Assembly: GCF_023921125.1 (NCBI RefSeq)
Contig: NZ_CP099467.1
Location: 124,001 to 188,000, forward strand
DNA from: Arthrobacter caoxuetaonis
GTDB taxonomy: Bacteria; Actinomycetota; Actinomycetes; Actinomycetales; Micrococcaceae
Reading direction: 5' to 3'
DNA: 64,000 nucleotides
Positions within the stretch are counted from its first letter, which is position 1. Every line of letters begins with the position of its first letter. A program made the position numbers and the translations under genes. The notes below the pieces were generated by a model. It was not told where the DNA came from, did not search any database, and saw nothing but the letters and a program-made list of their open reading frames with translations. Of the stretch, positions 7,981 to 16,455 are shown one piece after another.

Positions 7981-8454
7981 CTACGCGGCCCGGGCTTCGC
8001 CGGCTGCCTCAGACTGGGGCGGGCCGAACAGCTGCACGAACCTGAGCCACGGCTCGGTGCCAGTGTCCGGGTTCATGGCTTCGAGCAGATCCACGCTGCA
8101 GCGTTCGAAGAAGGTGACGTAGCGGAACCAGGCATCAGTGCCCGGCTCGGGGGTCAGGTCGTCCAGGAGGCCGGTAATCTCCTCGTCCACCGGGTTCTCG
8201 CTGTCGCCTTCGAATGAGCGCAGCAGGACCCCCTCAGCGTTGAAGACTGCGCAGCTGTGGGCGCGGACTCCTTCTTCGAAAACTTCAGGCACGATCTCCA
8301 GCCGAACGGCGGTGGGTTCCAGTGCCAGGACCTTCCGGGCTACGAGGGTCCGGGTGATGGCGCGGATGCTCTCCTGCGCCTTCTTCAGTTCTGCGTTGCG
8401 CCGTTCGAGCAGCAGGACCAGTACTTTGTCGCCAAGTTCGTTTTCAGTGCTCAT
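7981..8454 (-). CDS. Hypothetical protein, 157 aa
   Basis: Begins MSTENELGDKV. An N-terminal helical segment (to about residue 45) is followed by a mixed region and an acidic C-terminal half. No family recognised. The ATG overlaps the TGA of the upstream tagged gene (ATGA), so they are coupled. Confidence 0.7.
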   Translation of the reverse strand: MSTENELGDKVLVLLLERRNAELKKAQESIRAITRTLVARKVLALEPTAVRLEIVPEVFEEGVRAHSCAVFNAEGVLLRSFEGDSENPVDEEITGLLDDLTPEPGTDAWFRYVTFFERCSVDLLEAMNPDTGTEPWLRFVQLFGPPQSEAAGEARAA

Positions 8455-9296
8455 GCGCCGGGTGCCCAATCTGCAGCTTTGGTCAGGTTCAGGGTGTAGC
8501 TATCCTCTTCGAAGCTGGCGACGCTGAAGCCTTCTGCCCGGAGTGTGTATTCACTCCATGCGGCGTTCCCGGCGTCCGAGTCCAGTGCCAGGAGGAGATC
8601 CGTGACCGTGTTTTCGTCCTCGTGGCGGTCTTCGCCGTAGACGGCCACACGATTGCCGTCGCCGTCGGTGATGACAGCCCCGCCAATGAATTCGCCGTTG
8701 TCAGCGCCGACGACTTCCAGGCGGGCCGTTGCCGCCTCCGGGTGACGCTTGAGGATTTCGCGGCTGAACAGCGCCATGCCGGCCAGCTCATGGGCGGTGC
8801 GTGCCTTGGCCAGGACGCCGTCGGTGTTCCCCTTCAGGTCGGCGAGCTCATCATCACTGAGGCTGGCGGGCTTGCCCGTGGCTGCGGCAGCGATCCGGGC
8901 GCGTGCCGCTTCGGCTGCCGTCTTCATTTCTGCCCTGGCATCGGCTTCCATGTAGAGGTGGCGTTCCGAAGCCCAGGCGACAACCTGTTCCATGGTGTCT
9001 CCGTCGACATCGTCGAACTCTCCGGCGAACTGCTCGTAGTCGCAGCGGCCCGTGGAGGGGTTGTCGGTGAAGATAGTGATCGTGCCGTGGCCCTCAACGT
9101 TCAGCGCGGTCGAGATAGTGCAGTCGTCGGCGATGATGAGTTTCAGCTCGGGTTCGGGAAGGGACTCGGGCCATCCGTAGAGCTCAGGGCGGCGTTCGGC
9201 GGTGCCGAGCGTGACCGGGGATTCGTTGTGGAAGGTGGGGGCGAACTGCCCGCCGGCGGGGATGCCTTCGGGCTGGCGTGCCTTGATGTCTGTCAT
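8451..9296 (-). CDS. Hypothetical protein with shared N-terminal tag, 281 aa
   Basis: Starts MTDIKARQPEGIPAGGQFAP and continues FHNESPVTL, the clearest copy of the tag. The body is acidic and has two similar blocks (about residues 60-115 and 175-275), the second ending in SFEEDSYTLNL. Unknown function. The ATG follows the class A core by only 5 nt (CACATAGAAGAC), which would make the message nearly leaderless. Confidence 0.75.
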   Translation of the reverse strand: MTDIKARQPEGIPAGGQFAPTFHNESPVTLGTAERRPELYGWPESLPEPELKLIIADDCTISTALNVEGHGTITIFTDNPSTGRCDYEQFAGEFDDVDGDTMEQVVAWASERHLYMEADARAEMKTAAEAARARIAAAATGKPASLSDDELADLKGNTDGVLAKARTAHELAGMALFSREILKRHPEAATARLEVVGADNGEFIGGAVITDGDGNRVAVYGEDRHEDENTVTDLLLALDSDAGNAAWSEYTLRAEGFSVASFEEDSYTLNLTKAADWAPGA

Positions 9297-9301
9297 GTCT
9301 T

Positions 9302-9334
9302 CTATGTGTGCGGCAGGCAGCGAGAAACGACACG
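9302..9334 (-). promoter_or_regulatory. Class A promoter element, abutting ATG
   Basis: Exact GCCGCACACATAG core, 5 nt from the start codon at 9296. If CACATA is the -10, transcription would begin at or next to the ATG. Confidence 0.65.
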
Positions 9335-9383
9335 CCGAGTTTGGCGGTAAAAACGGCCCAGGCGGTGGAAATAGGCTGGCTGC

Positions 9384-10169
9384 ATGCCTAACGACAACAT
9401 CGACCAAGCCATCCCCCTGGACTCGTTTGATCCTTCCGGAGACGGTTGGGAGGCTATGCCTCTGGCCGACGTCGTGGCTGCAGGACAGGCAGCGCTGGCA
9501 TCTCTTCAGGCTTTCCGGCTGGCGCTTCACGGCTGCGCTACGCCGCTGAACCTTAAGCCGACGAACGACCGGATCATCGAGATAGAGGGCCAGCTGAAGG
9601 AGCAGCTCTCGGCCCTGGAAAAAGCCCGGAAGGTCATAGAAACAGACACCGCTTTGGCCATCGGATACCCAGGTAAGGCGCCGTGGATAGAGGAAACAGG
9701 CGGCATTCTGAGCCCAAAGCAGATCCTGTCTATGGCCAGCCGGGGTAAGGATGTTGTCGCGTCCGAGCTGACGACTTACCGCGCCGTCGTTGAGGCACTG
9801 GAGCCGGTTCCGACCCTCCTGGCCAGGGACCGCTCCATAGGGTTCAACGCTGAAGGCAGCACCGATTGGGAAGACATTGCACACCGGAGGACGGAGCAGC
9901 GCTACCGGCTCGTCCAGGAAATCCTGGCTGAGATCGAGTCCATAGATTGTTCCTCCTGTGGTGCCCCGGCAGGCTCGCCATGCCTTACCGCAGCCGGCGG
10001 GATCGCCCACCTGAGCCACAGGCCCCGTCAAGACGCTTACAAGATGCCTCCAGAGCACCAGTGGGTCTCCACGGACGTCAACCGCCGCCCCGACAATCAA
10101 GCCCTCTATCCGGAGCTGCGGGGAAAGTCCTGGCAGGAGATAAGAGAGATCGTGGACAGCCGGCAGTAG
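9384..10169 (+). CDS. Hypothetical protein with C-terminal zinc-binding motif, 261 aa
   Basis: Soluble, mostly helical. Near residue 190 it has CSSCGAPAGSPC followed by a short spacer and HLSHRPR. This is the CxxCGAxxGxPC...H..R motif that ends many actinophage and actinobacterial proteins and is thought to bind zinc and nucleic acid. No catalytic motif seen. It is one of few plus-strand genes here and has no class A element in front, only a GGAAATAGGC region. Confidence 0.7.
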   Translation: MPNDNIDQAIPLDSFDPSGDGWEAMPLADVVAAGQAALASLQAFRLALHGCATPLNLKPTNDRIIEIEGQLKEQLSALEKARKVIETDTALAIGYPGKAPWIEETGGILSPKQILSMASRGKDVVASELTTYRAVVEALEPVPTLLARDRSIGFNAEGSTDWEDIAHRRTEQRYRLVQEILAEIESIDCSSCGAPAGSPCLTAAGGIAHLSHRPRQDAYKMPPEHQWVSTDVNRRPDNQALYPELRGKSWQEIREIVDSRQ

Positions 10170-10177
10170 CGCCGGGC

Positions 10178-11404
10178 CTACCGGGAGCGCATCAGTTCCT
10201 TCAATGGAATCCGGGAGTGGTACCGGATGTTCCCGTGGCTGAAGAGCTTCACGGCCAGGGCCATCATGATCCCTCCTGCGATGAACAGTTCAGCAGCGAC
10301 GACGGCCGCCTGCGTGCCGGTGAGGAAGCCGAGCCCGTTCAGGAGCATGGCGGCCACCGGCGCGGAGAACGGGAAGTAGAGGAAGACCTGAACGAGAACG
10401 GCATCAGGGTCGCTGACGAACAGGGAGAACGCGTACAGGGGGACGAAGAGCACGATCGTGATCGCGCTGAAGAGACCGTTGGCGTCTTTCGCGGTCGGTA
10501 CGACGGCGCCGATGGCCATCAGGGTTGCCGTGAAGAGCAGGAGGCTTCCGGCCAGCAGTACGGCACCGGTCACCATGGTCCCGGGCTGGGGGTCCATGCG
10601 CGCCAGGATCTCTGATGCCGCTCCGCCGCCGCCGCCGCCGCCGCCGCCGGTCAGGAACAGGCCTGCCGCCGGAATGCCGATGACGCCGATCTGGACGAGC
10701 CCGGTCAGCATCAGGGCCAGGATCTTGCCGGAGATGAGGGTTTTGGGTGCCAGGGTTGTCCGGATCATTTCGGTGACCCGGTTCTCCTTCTCCTCCACGG
10801 TGCTGTTCAGGATCTGGTTGCCCATGAACATCATGACGGCGTAGAAGAATGCCAGGAAGACCAGCGGCGGGACGACCGCGTAGATGCCTCCTGTTTCATC
10901 CCCGTCAGCGTACAGCGTCGAGGTGAAGGTTGTGCCGCCTCCGGCCAGTGCTGCCAATTCAGGGGACCCGATTTTTGCAGTGGCGGCGTCGCTGACCATC
11001 TGGCCGGCCACTGCACCGTAGGTCCCGGATTCGAAGACTCCAAGGTCCTTGCCATGAATCTCGATCTCTTCCCGTGCCGGGTCCCCGGGGATGGCGAAGT
11101 ACGCCTGACTGCGGCCTTCACGGACGTCCTGCAGCGCCTGCACAGGGTCCTCCGTCCGGGTGCCGCCGTACGAGGCTGCAAGATCGTCGGTAATGAGGCC
11201 GGAGCTGTCGGTGAACGCGAAGTCGACCGTGGCGTGTTTCTGGCTGTCCGCTGTGCGGGTGGCTTCTGTCTGGGTCAGGACCAGCAGCGCCATGACGATG
11301 CCGATGATGACGGGGACGCCGAGGGTGCCGATCCAGAAGGTCTTCTTCTTGACGGTCCGCATGAATTCGAAGGACGTGACCGTCCAGAGGTTATGCCCGG
11401 CCAT
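10178..11404 (-). CDS. ABC-2 type transporter permease (NatB-like)
   Basis: 408 residues. Domain order is that of ABC-2 permeases of the NatB type: an N-terminal helix (IGTLGVPVIIGIVMALLVL), a large extracytoplasmic loop (about residues 45-170), then five or six C-terminal membrane helices with the conserved VEEKENRVTEMI coupling motif. It contains a run of nine glycines encoded by GCC/CCG repeats near 10620, a site prone to length variation. It overlaps the ATPase gene upstream by 14 nt. Substrate unknown; Na+ or peptide export is typical. Confidence 0.88.
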   Translation of the reverse strand: MAGHNLWTVTSFEFMRTVKKKTFWIGTLGVPVIIGIVMALLVLTQTEATRTADSQKHATVDFAFTDSSGLITDDLAASYGGTRTEDPVQALQDVREGRSQAYFAIPGDPAREEIEIHGKDLGVFESGTYGAVAGQMVSDAATAKIGSPELAALAGGGTTFTSTLYADGDETGGIYAVVPPLVFLAFFYAVMMFMGNQILNSTVEEKENRVTEMIRTTLAPKTLISGKILALMLTGLVQIGVIGIPAAGLFLTGGGGGGGGGAASEILARMDPQPGTMVTGAVLLAGSLLLFTATLMAIGAVVPTAKDANGLFSAITIVLFVPLYAFSLFVSDPDAVLVQVFLYFPFSAPVAAMLLNGLGFLTGTQAAVVAAELFIAGGIMMALAVKLFSHGNIRYHSRIPLKELMRSR

Positions 11405-12350
11405 TGGTGGATCCTTCGATGTCGGTGCCGTAAACACGCATGAAGATTTCCTCCAGCGATCTCCTTGATGCGGCGTATGAGGTGACCGGCAGCCCCATAT
11501 CGAGCAGGCTGGCCAGTACGTCCTCTTCCCTAGCGGAGTCCTCCAGCTGGAGCTGTGCGGCGTTGCCGTCGCCTGAAGCTTCGTTGGCCAGGACACTGTA
11601 CGCCCCGTGGAGACTTCCGAGCTGCCGCAGCTTCCCCGCATAGGTAAGCGTCACCGTACGGCCGCCGTAGCTGGCTTGAACGTCTTTTACGGAGCCGTAG
11701 GCATGGGCTGTCCCGTCCCGAAGGAGCAGGATCCGGTCACACAGGCGTTCCACCTCGTCCATGTGGTGGGTGACCATCAGGACGGTAGCTCCGGCAGCCT
11801 TCTGCTCACCGATGATTTCCATCAGCAGATGCCGGTTGACGGGGTCGAAGCCCTTGGTGGGCTCATCCAGGATCAGCAGCGACGGACTGCTCATGACGGT
11901 GACGCCGAGCTGAACTTTCTGCTGCTGGCCGCCGGAAAGCTTATCCAGCCGGTCCCCTGCCTTGCCGTCCAGGCCAACACGTTCCAGGTACTGCCGTGAC
12001 CACCGGACGGCGTCCCGGCGCCCCATGCCTTTTAGGCGTCCGAAATAGACCATGACATCCAGTACCGGCTCCTTCCGGTAAAGGCCGCGTTCCTCGGGCA
12101 GATACCCGAGCATTGCACCGTCAGTGGGACCGAATGGCCGGCCATTGATATGGAGGGTTCCAGCAGTTGCCCGGTGAATTCCAAGCAGCGCGCGAATGGT
12201 CGTGGTCTTTCCGGACCCATTGCCGCCAAGGAAGCCGAAGGTCTCCCCTCGCTGGACGTCAAAGGAGAGGTCCCGGATCACTGCCCTGGCACCGAAGTCC
12301 ATGCGGAAGTCCCGGACAGTGACGATCTTTTCGGAGTCATTCACCGGCAC
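11391..12350 (-). CDS. ABC transporter ATP-binding protein (NatA-like)
   Basis: 319 residues. Walker A GGNGSGKTTT, Q-loop region, signature LSGGQQQK, Walker B LLILDEPTKGFDP and H-switch THHMDEVE are all present. The C-terminal 90 residues match the accessory domain of NatA-type exporters. A GTG start at 12350 is taken; a second GTG six nt downstream is possible. It forms an exporter with the permease that follows. Confidence 0.9.
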   Translation of the reverse strand: MPVNDSEKIVTVRDFRMDFGARAVIRDLSFDVQRGETFGFLGGNGSGKTTTIRALLGIHRATAGTLHINGRPFGPTDGAMLGYLPEERGLYRKEPVLDVMVYFGRLKGMGRRDAVRWSRQYLERVGLDGKAGDRLDKLSGGQQQKVQLGVTVMSSPSLLILDEPTKGFDPVNRHLLMEIIGEQKAAGATVLMVTHHMDEVERLCDRILLLRDGTAHAYGSVKDVQASYGGRTVTLTYAGKLRQLGSLHGAYSVLANEASGDGNAAQLQLEDSAREEDVLASLLDMGLPVTSYAASRRSLEEIFMRVYGTDIEGSTNGRA

Positions 12351-12403
12351 TGAACTCCGGGGCAGACTCCGGCACCGAAGGGATTGATAGAGCTCATACT
12401 CAG

Positions 12404-12437
12404 CTATGTGTGCGGCAGCACGCGACTCTATGCCCGC
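12404..12437 (-). promoter_or_regulatory. Class A promoter element for the ABC operon
   Basis: GCTGCCGCACACATAG core. The -35 part is displaced (ATAGAGTCG). It faces away from the sigma factor gene on the other strand. Confidence 0.6.
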
Positions 12438-12472
12438 TGAAAGTTATCAGGTCGAGGCATGGCATATAGGCC

Positions 12473-13348
12473 TTGATCTATGATCCCAAAATGTTCAAGG
12501 CTCAAACTCTTGTGCGGCCAACGCGCAACTCCGGAAAATGCACGGCTGAAACACCGGTTTCCGGAAACCGCCTCACTGCTGCAGAGCGCGAGACCGTCAT
12601 CCTGAAGAACATCCCGCTGGTGGGCTATCTGGTCGCTGAAGCATGCCGCCGTCTGTCCGGCCTCCTGGAGCGTGATGAAGTGGCTTCAGCCGGATTCCTG
12701 GGGCTCGTGTCAGCCGCCTCGACCTTCGATCCGACGCAGGAAGTTCCGTTCGGCGCCTATGCGCGGATCAGGATCAACGGCGCTATCGGGGATGAGCTTC
12801 GCTCGTTGGACTGGGCAGGCAGGGGTGCCAGGCAAAAGATCAAGCGGACCCGTTCCGCTGTGGACGCACTGACCGCGCAGCTGGGCCGGGTACCCACGCA
12901 GGAAGAGATCGCCGGACTGCTCGGAGTCGACACCCGGACTGTCCGCCAAAGCATCGCAGATGACGGCCGGAAAGTGTTCAGTCTTGAACCTGGAATGGAC
13001 TGGCCGGAGGATGCGGCATACAGCCCCGAGGCTGCGCTGGTTGCCGATGAGGAGAGGCGCTACCTGCGGATGGCAGTCCAGGCACTGCCGCCCAGGATCA
13101 GGTACGTCGTAGAGCAGATCTACTATGAAGACCGCACCGTCAAGGAGATCGCAGCCGAAACGGGCAAATCCCACTCCGCTGTTTCCCAGGACCGGACGGC
13201 CGGCATAGGCCTGCTACGGGAGAGCGTTTCCTCTTATCGCGGTGAGGACAGGGAGGTGCCGTGCAGCAGGCCCGGCCTTTCTCGTAAACGCATGGACGAA
13301 TATCTGGAGAACGTAGCCCATCTGCTTTCGGACGGCATTCCTGCATAG
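12473..13348 (+). CDS. RNA polymerase sigma factor, FliA/WhiG class
   Basis: About 290 residues, start uncertain (TTG 12473 or ATG 12491). Region 2 runs from about residue 45 to 105 and includes LERDEVASAGFLGLVSA and FGAYARIRINGAI, hallmarks of group 3 sigma factors. Region 3 has GRVPTQEEIAGLLG. Region 4 has LPPRIRYVVEQIYYEDRTVKEIA plus a helix-turn-helix with HSAVSQ. No region 1.1. Such sigmas redirect RNA polymerase to dedicated promoters, and about 34 copies of a promoter-like element surround this gene. It is a good candidate for their reader, though that link is inference. It is divergent from the ABC operon and has no class A element of its own. Confidence 0.88.
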   Translation: MIYDPKMFKAQTLVRPTRNSGKCTAETPVSGNRLTAAERETVILKNIPLVGYLVAEACRRLSGLLERDEVASAGFLGLVSAASTFDPTQEVPFGAYARIRINGAIGDELRSLDWAGRGARQKIKRTRSAVDALTAQLGRVPTQEEIAGLLGVDTRTVRQSIADDGRKVFSLEPGMDWPEDAAYSPEAALVADEERRYLRMAVQALPPRIRYVVEQIYYEDRTVKEIAAETGKSHSAVSQDRTAGIGLLRESVSSYRGEDREVPCSRPGLSRKRMDEYLENVAHLLSDGIPA

Positions 13349-13430
13349 AATAAAATCCGTCTCCTAGGTCCGGATTGGCTGTTCTGATAAATATTCCGGC
13401 GGGCAGTCATCGGGCTGATAATCTACTGAT

Positions 13431-13760
13431 ATGGCTCAGAAAATAATCGTCACCCTTCAGGATGACCTCGACGGATCGCAGGCAGATGAAACGATCCGGT
13501 TTGCTTTAGAAGATGTCAGATACGAGATCGACCTGAACTCGGAGCACGCGAAGGAAATGCGTGATTCCCTGGCTCCTTTCATTGAAGCGGCACGCAAGGT
13601 CCAGGCAGCCAGGGGGCCGAAACCGGGCCGTCCGGCAGGGCAGCGGCAGGGTCCCTCACCATCGGACGTCAGGGAATGGGCCAAGTCGCAGGGCATGAAA
13701 GTAAATGACTATGGCCGGGTCCCCCAGGCGCTGATCGACTCATACGTTGCAGCTAATTAA
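13431..13760 (+). CDS. lsr2: Lsr2-type nucleoid-associated protein
   Basis: 109 residues, the usual Lsr2 size. N-terminal oligomerisation domain (KIIVTLQDDLDGSQADETI, then RYEIDLN), a basic linker, and a C-terminal DNA-binding domain with DVREWAKSQG and a GRVPQALIDSY end. The minor-groove hook is GPKPGRP in the linker rather than the usual RGR. Lsr2 binds AT-rich DNA and silences foreign genes, and several actinophages carry copies. It follows the sigma gene on the same strand with an AT-rich gap. Confidence 0.9.
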   Translation: MAQKIIVTLQDDLDGSQADETIRFALEDVRYEIDLNSEHAKEMRDSLAPFIEAARKVQAARGPKPGRPAGQRQGPSPSDVREWAKSQGMKVNDYGRVPQALIDSYVAAN

Positions 13761-13810
13761 CCGGGGTTACCCCACACAAAAAGAAACGTGACGGCGTTCA
13801 GGCTTCCGGT

Positions 13811-14458
13811 CTATTCGGAATCCTGGGCGCCTGTTCCGTTTCCGAGGACATTTGCGAATCCCTTGATGAAAAGCTCGGTGGTATCCGGGAATTGAAGAGG
13901 GTCACGAAGCGGTGCCGCAATATTGAGCTGGAGGCCGTCCCCTCCGCGGCCCTGGGCATAAGAGCTGATGGTTTCGGGAGCTGCAGGATTGAAGCGGCCC
14001 CCAACCACGACCTTGAACTCCGGGAAGGCCTCGTCGATGCGTTCGGCGAGCTCCATGGCAGCGTCACTGGGGCGCGGGCCGAACCCGATAAAGATGTCTC
14101 CTGCCGGCCCTGCCGGGGTGGCCCTGAGGTCGATGACGAAACGGTCCTTGTCCAGGGCGGCGTCGAGGGCATCGCGGAACCGGTCACGCCGACCCTCCCA
14201 TGAAGCCCATTCGGAGATCACGCCGTCGGCGGCCAGCCAGCTGTGACCGGACCGGACGGCCACGATCTGGGCCATCGCCCCCGTGTACCGGTCAGCCTGC
14301 CGCGGCCGGCCGCCGATCATGCGGTTCGAGGAGTGGGACGCGGCGAGGAGGTATCCGCCCTTGCCTTTGTGCTGGCGGATGCGGTCCGGCATGTCGCCGT
14401 TGTAAAAGTGCCGCGCGAACTTCGCTTCCAGGCGGATGTATTCCTCGATCAGCTTCAT
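13811..14458 (-). CDS. Hypothetical protein, weak resemblance to N-formylglutamate amidohydrolases
   Basis: About 215 residues from ATG 14458 (ATG 14470 also possible). The order of short motifs (a Gly/Arg loop RMIGGRPRQADRYTG, RFVIDLRA, GDIFIGFG and GLQLNIAAPLRD) loosely follows the FGase / poly-gamma-glutamate hydrolase fold. The expected catalytic His in the VIDLH-type motif is Arg here, so activity is doubtful. No promoter element is seen directly upstream; the gene lies just after trxB and may be read from it. Confidence 0.5.
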   Translation of the reverse strand: MKLIEEYIRLEAKFARHFYNGDMPDRIRQHKGKGGYLLAASHSSNRMIGGRPRQADRYTGAMAQIVAVRSGHSWLAADGVISEWASWEGRRDRFRDALDAALDKDRFVIDLRATPAGPAGDIFIGFGPRPSDAAMELAERIDEAFPEFKVVVGGRFNPAAPETISSYAQGRGGDGLQLNIAAPLRDPLQFPDTTELFIKGFANVLGNGTGAQDSE

Positions 14459-14519
14459 ACCCCGGAGCATGCGTAGATATTCCGGATGGTGCTGTTTCGC
14501 CCTCCGCACCCCCAACCGG

Positions 14520-15437
14520 CTATGCCAGGTAGTGCTCGACGTCCTGGGCGGCCACGCACCCTGATGCTGCAGCCGTAATGGCCTGGCGGTAGGTCGGGTC
14601 GATGACGTCTCCGGCCGCGAAGACACCGGGAAGGGACGTCCTGGAGCTGCGTCCGTCAACGCCGATCGTGCCGCTGCGCGGGTCGATGACAAGCTGATCG
14701 GCGACGAGTGCGGTCCGGGGGTTGTTGCCGATGGCTACGAACAGCCCCTGCGCTTCAAGGGGTTTCCGGACACCGGCGGTCATGATCGTCAGGCCGGTCA
14801 TCTGCTGTTCGCCGTGAACCTCGAAGACCTCAGTGTTGTAGAGGAAGGTGATGCCGGGGTGGAGGCGGGCCCGGTCTGCCATGACCTGGGACGCCTTCAG
14901 GTTCCCGCCGCGGACCAGGACGGTCACTGAGGAGGCGAACTTTGTGAGGAACAGGGCTTCTTCCATGGCTGAGTCCCCTCCGCCGGCAACGACGACGTCC
15001 TTGCCTTCGAAGAATGAGCCGTCACAGGTCGCGCAGTAGCTGACGCCGCGGCCGGAGAATGCAGCCTCTCCGGGTACGCCAAGATGCCTGTACGCGGATC
15101 CGGTGGCGATGATGACTGCCCGGGCCCGGTAGGTGGTGCCCTCGGAAACGATCTGCTTGATCTCGCCTGCGAGGTCGACCGATTCGACGTCCTCGAAGAG
15201 GATCCGAGCGCCGAAGCGTTCTGCCTGGGCCTCCATCTTGGCCATGAGGTCAGGGCCCTGGATCCCGCCGGGGAAACCGGGGAAGTTCTCGACCTCGGTG
15301 GTTTTCATGAGCTCGCCGCCTGCTTCCAGCATTCCTGCAAAGACCAGGGGCTGGAGATTGGCGCGGGCGGCGTAGATGGCGGCGGTGTAGCCGGCGGGGC
15401 CGGAACCGATGATGATGACGTCGTGGATCGTATCCAT
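14520..15437 (-). CDS. trxB: Thioredoxin reductase
   Basis: 305 residues, standard length. FAD-binding GSGPAGYTAAIYAARA at the N-terminus, redox-active CATC at about residue 137, NADPH-binding GGGDSAMEEALFL, and the second FAD motif GVFAAGDVID. It reduces thioredoxin with NADPH, which would feed ribonucleotide reductase and thiol balance. No thioredoxin gene is in the window, so it may use a host or distant partner. It follows a 73-residue gene with a class B promoter. Confidence 0.95.
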   Translation of the reverse strand: MDTIHDVIIIGSGPAGYTAAIYAARANLQPLVFAGMLEAGGELMKTTEVENFPGFPGGIQGPDLMAKMEAQAERFGARILFEDVESVDLAGEIKQIVSEGTTYRARAVIIATGSAYRHLGVPGEAAFSGRGVSYCATCDGSFFEGKDVVVAGGGDSAMEEALFLTKFASSVTVLVRGGNLKASQVMADRARLHPGITFLYNTEVFEVHGEQQMTGLTIMTAGVRKPLEAQGLFVAIGNNPRTALVADQLVIDPRSGTIGVDGRSSRTSLPGVFAAGDVIDPTYRQAITAAASGCVAAQDVEHYLA

Positions 15438-15468
15438 GGTGCTGCTTTCGGGGTTGCTGGGGAATGGT

Positions 15469-15690
15469 TTAGCGGTGGGTCCTGATCCAGGACGGGCTCA
15501 TCGTGACCGGTTCGAATTCACTGACCGGTTCCAGCTCGGGATGCACGTCGTCGACGGCCGTGTTGTCCGGGTCCAGGGTGCCGAGAAGCTCCAGTGCTGC
15601 CTCTGCCTCTTCGGGCGGCAGGTTTCCGCTGATCACCTTATTGCTGATGAAGGCCTTGATGCCCTCGGTGCTCTGTTCGTTCGATGCCAA
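15469..15690 (-). CDS. Hypothetical protein, 73 aa, upstream of trxB
   Basis: A TTG start at 15690 is chosen for the GGAG site 6 nt upstream. It begins MASNEQSTEGIKAF, with a helical N-terminus and an acidic tail. No family recognised. The leader from the class B element is about 58 nt. Confidence 0.65.
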   Translation of the reverse strand: MASNEQSTEGIKAFISNKVISGNLPPEEAEAALELLGTLDPDNTAVDDVHPELEPVSEFEPVTMSPSWIRTHR

Positions 15691-15748
15691 GTGGGGCTCC
15701 TTGTGGTGGCCGCGGCGGGCCGCGGGAGGGAACACCCCTCCTTTGCTT

Positions 15749-15774
15749 CTATGCGTCCCGGGGCCCGACGGCGT
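15749..15774 (-). promoter_or_regulatory. Class B promoter element for trxB operon
   Basis: Minus strand GCCGTCGGG, a short spacer, then GGGACGCATAGA. Shares CATAG with class A but has a different upstream part. Confidence 0.6.
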
Positions 15775-15781
15775 TTCGGCG

Positions 15782-16009
15782 TCAGTCGTTCCAGTATTTC
15801 CCGGTGCGGTAGCGGGGTTCGGGTTCGATCCCGCGGTGCAGGAGGCTGCGGGCTCTACGCCTCGCCTGGCGGTGAGTCAGCATTTCGGATCCGTACCGGA
15901 TGATCCATGAACTGCGGCGTCGCATGGCTCCTCCCAGCCCCGGCGCCGGGTGAGCCGCCCTGTTGCTGGCGCGCGCCCATGCAGGACGGTCTTTCCGAGT
16001 CCTGGACAT
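15782..16009 (-). CDS. Small basic protein, 75 aa
   Basis: Strong AGGAGGAGAT ribosome site directly before ATG 16009. Very rich in Arg (about one fifth of residues) with no hydrophobic core, so likely nucleic-acid binding. It lies just downstream of tRNA-Cys on the same strand. Confidence 0.6.
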   Translation of the reverse strand: MSRTRKDRPAWARASNRAAHPAPGLGGAMRRRSSWIIRYGSEMLTHRQARRRARSLLHRGIEPEPRYRTGKYWND

Positions 16010-16047
16010 ATCTCCTCCTGCCGTCCGGCTGCCCGGTAGTTGTCTTG

Positions 16048-16121
16048 AAGCGATGAGGGGACTCGAACCCCCAAATTCCGGTTTTGCAGACCGGCGGCTC
16101 TGCCAATTCGCCTACATCGCC
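16048..16121 (-). tRNA. tRNA-Cys (GCA)
   Basis: Acceptor GGCGATG / CATCGCT, anticodon loop CTGCAAA, T-arm GGGGGTTCGAGTCCCC. No CCA encoded. It lies 9 kb from the main tRNA array. Confidence 0.93.
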
Positions 16122-16150
16122 CTGACCGCCCGAAGGCGGCTGGGTGCCCG

Positions 16151-16429
16151 CTAGGGCTGGCCGCCGCGGAGCATCTCGACAGCAGTACGGATTTCTTCGG
16201 CCGCTTCTTTCGGGGTCTTGCCGGCGAAGGTCACTACTGCACGCTTCTGGATGGGAATGATCTCGATGCCGTCCTCGGTGACATACGCAGCCATTTCGGG
16301 GTCGGGAAGGGTGCCGATCCGGTCGCCCAGCGGGTTGGCGGCAATTTCGGAGCCGTCGAAGATTTCAGCCTCGGTGAAGGCAATGCCGAGCTTGTCCAGT
16401 TCAGGGAAAATGTCATCAAACGCTGCCAT
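16151..16429 (-). CDS. Hypothetical protein, 92 aa
   Basis: Acidic protein. An AAAGGAAC site precedes ATG 16429. Short N-terminal helix, then an IEIIPIQKRAVVTFAGK strand region and an amphipathic C-terminal helix. Downstream gene of the 16456-17103 operon, 26 nt away. No family recognised. Confidence 0.7.
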   Translation of the reverse strand: MAAFDDIFPELDKLGIAFTEAEIFDGSEIAANPLGDRIGTLPDPEMAAYVTEDGIEIIPIQKRAVVTFAGKTPKEAAEEIRTAVEMLRGGQP

Positions 16430-16455
16430 GGTGTTCCTTTGGTTGTCGTACCGAG

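Noticed and set aside
10618..10650. GCC/CCG trinucleotide run as a possible repeat element
   Set aside because: It encodes nine glycines in a loop of the ABC permease; simple low-complexity coding sequence.
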